From Brassica napus (lineage: Eukaryota > Streptophyta > Magnoliopsida > Brassicales > Brassicaceae), in the NCBI RefSeq assembly GCF_020379485.1, contig NC_063437.1, positions 2,790,001 to 2,854,000 on the forward strand: a stretch of 64,000 nucleotides of DNA. The letters run 5' to 3'. The position numbers were made by a program, and so were the translations under genes. Each line of letters begins with the position of its first letter. The stretch's first letter is position 1. The notes beneath the pieces were generated by a model. The model worked only from the letters and a program-made list of their open reading frames with translations. It did not search any database and had not been told where the DNA came from. Positions 62,040-64,000 of the stretch are shown piece by piece.

Positions 62040-62199
62040 CAAATAGGGCTTGTAGATGTAGATTTCCACGATGATGAAGCTTCTTTCTCCAAGGTATATC
62101 GATTGTGTGTGCTAGATTGTTATCGGAAGACAATGTATGTAAAGAAAATGTGTAAATGTATTCACTTATTAGTATTACACACAACACACAAGTTTCTTC

Positions 62200-63292
62200 T
62201 CAAAGAGAAGAAAAAATAGGCAAGCCAGGTATTGTAGCTCCGGAGTCGAGAATGTATGTGTTCCCTGAGACATAACGAGAAGATTCATGAATGAGATAGC
62301 GAACCAACGAGGTAAGTCCCGGATCCACGGTCTGTTGCACCTTTAACGGGATAGTCCTCTCGGTCACGTTCTTAAGCCACTCTTTTTGCATAAGGCCTTG
62401 CGTGATCTCTGACTTAAGAAGCCCCGGTGCGATTGAGTTCACTCTGATGTTGTATACACCTAACTCAATAGCCATCATCCTCGTCATGGTATCAACACCA
62501 CCTTTGGAACAAGCATAGGCGACTCCACCGGGTAACAAACCTCGGTGGAGACCCGCGATAGACGATACGTTTATTACTGAGCCGCCGCGTTTTGCGTCAC
62601 GCATTAGACTGCTGACGTATTTGGATACTAACCAAGGTCCGGTTAAGTTGGTTCTGAAGACTGTGTTCCACTCGTCTTCAGTCAGATCTAAACTCGTCTT
62701 GACATTGCCTCTGATTCCAGCGTTGTTGATCAACACATCTATCTTTCCGAAGATGTCCCAAGCTTGTTTGACCGCTTTTTGAATGGTGGCTGCGTCTGAT
62801 GAAACGTCTAGCTCGAGCGGTGCGGCTAATTGGATCCCGGTTGAACTTAAGCTGTTGATTTCAGAGCAAAGAGATTCGAGACGGTCGACACGGCGAGCTG
62901 CTGCGATAATCTTACAGCCAGCTTTGCCCAGATCAAGACAGACTTCTCTTCCTATACCAGAAGAAGCTCCGGTCAGAAGAACCACTTTGTCTTTAAGCTC
63001 GCACCATGGCTCTAGTTGCTTCTCTCCCATTAAAAAGAAAACAAACAAATTTCTTATAAGAAAAGGCAGTAAATATATGAATGACTATTTCCATGAACTA
63101 TATATATGATGAAAAAGATAACCCAAATAATTCAAGATAACATGAGATCTTATCAAGTTATAGTATCAGTATGGGTATGTATTCAAAACCTTATCTTATA
63201 AATCTGCATTGAAAAGGAAAGAGTGTGAAGGGAGTAATGAAAAATGAGAGAGAGAAGATAATAGATCTCACCGTGGTTTGATGATTGCTCAT
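62200..63292 (-). CDS. Short-chain dehydrogenase/reductase (NAD(P)-binding)
   Basis: Classical SDR oxidoreductase; the substrate cannot be read from sequence. Motifs present: cofactor-binding [12 protein letters not shown], the catalytic Ser in [14 protein letters not shown] (the YxxxK pair) and IRVNSIAPG. Two-exon model on the minus strand: exon 1, 63292-63272 (MSNHQTT, donor gtgag), and exon 2, 63021-62200, beginning [12 protein letters not shown], phase 0, 280 residues. The first exon is favoured because the Arabidopsis relatives (AT3G55290/55310 type) start MGNHQT. An ATG at 63030 could start a single-exon form. It is convergent with ABCB20, with about 160 bp between stop codons, so 3' UTRs may overlap. 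Only one copy is present here, whereas Arabidopsis has duplicates in this interval. Confidence 0.92.
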
Positions 63293-64000
63293 ATTACTCT
63301 CTCTGGTGTGTGTTTAGCGAAGAAGGAGAAGCCCATAACACATATTTAAAGCCCTTCTTCTCCGTTTTAAATTAAAACGACAACTTAAGTTATTTAACGT
63401 GGCTATCAAGATCTGTAACTGATTTTGTGTACTTACCAAACTAATTAGGTTTTCTGAATCTATTATATCCAATTCATTTTTTTTTCCTGTCAACTATATT
63501 AGATCTGAATGCAAAAAATATTTGTTCTCACTCTTTTTTGGAAACAAGCTAAAATAGTAGTACTATAAATGACTTTTGTAATCACGAGTACCACATGGAC
63601 GCCGACATAATAATGAACATGATATAATAACCATAAAGAAACTATGGCTATGATATAATAATATAATATATATTATCAAGCAATTAGACGAAATTTCTCT
63701 TTTCCATTTTATCATACCACTCGCGATTGATATGATTATAGTAGAAAAATTTTCAGGTCAAAACTCAGTTTGTGGGATGTAAATGGACTTCGGCGGAATA
63801 AAAACGCACCGTGGTGGTGATCTATCTTTCGCTCTCTCGTTAACGGCTATTAAAATTAAATGAAGATTTTTAGCAAAAAAAAAAATTAATAAATGAAGAT
63901 GGTTATACTGTTTTGCTGACAAATCTGCGGAATGCTAACCTCTTGTGTTATGTCGTTGTTGTTTGTTCTCCTGTAATAAGTTGCTTGCAACATTGTGAAA
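63293..64000. other. Upstream of the SDR gene
   Basis: The SDR 5' UTR and promoter side. A sequence aacacatatttaaagccc just upstream (about 63336-63353) reads on the minus strand as a possible TATA-like ttaaatatg. The remainder is AT-rich with no gene seen. Confidence 0.4.

Overview
This is nuclear DNA from a crucifer, most likely Brassica or a close relative in the tribe Brassiceae. The genes have several introns with GT-AG boundaries, the intergenic DNA is AT-rich, and it is packed with Copia, Mutator, Helitron, hAT, Stowaway and tRNA-derived SINE sequences. Gene identities come from recognising the protein sequences. From memory, their order matches one block of Arabidopsis chromosome 3 (about AT3G55400 down to AT3G55290). 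No database search was run.

Layout. 0.2-3.1 kb: organellar methionyl-tRNA synthetase (OVA1-like), whose penultimate exon is frame-broken. 3.4-3.7 kb: the surviving last exon of a CASP-like 4C gene. 3.9-6.7 kb: a rearranged Copia element containing a strand switch, plus a TRIM-like miniature LTR element. 8.5-9.6 kb: an intact E2 ubiquitin-conjugating enzyme (UBC14-like). 9.6-24.8 kb: gene-free repeats, including a Stowaway MITE, two Helitrons, a SINE and a 1.58-kb fold-back element with a perfect 10-bp target duplication. 24.9-26.5 kb: a Dof transcription factor (OBP3-like). 26.5-48.8 kb: repeats, including a hAT MITE, a decayed Copia, a full-length young Copia (38.3-44.1 kb) and a Helitron carrying an RPA-like fragment. 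Between the repeats lie remnants of three genes: an enoyl-CoA reductase exon (CER10-like), a PIF/Harbinger-derived gene and PHIP1. 48.9-51.8 kb: a MULE with a long transposase gene. 52.1-53.5 kb: PsbP-like protein 1 (PPL1). 56.1-62.0 kb: a complete ABCB20-type transporter. 62.2-63.3 kb: a short-chain dehydrogenase convergent with it.

The intact genes are unrelated housekeeping, regulatory, plastid and transport genes. What links them is history. The window looks like one copy of a polyploid ancestral block being fractionated: UBC14, OBP3, PPL1, ABCB20 and the SDR remain complete, while CASPL4C, CER10, the Harbinger-derived gene and PHIP1 are reduced to relics in the expected order and OVA1 seems to be starting to decay. 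I saw no CRISPR array, rRNA gene or convincing free-standing tRNA gene. The least expected structures are the fold-back element with a tRNA-like module in each arm, the strand switch in the first Copia, and the collinear row of gene relics.
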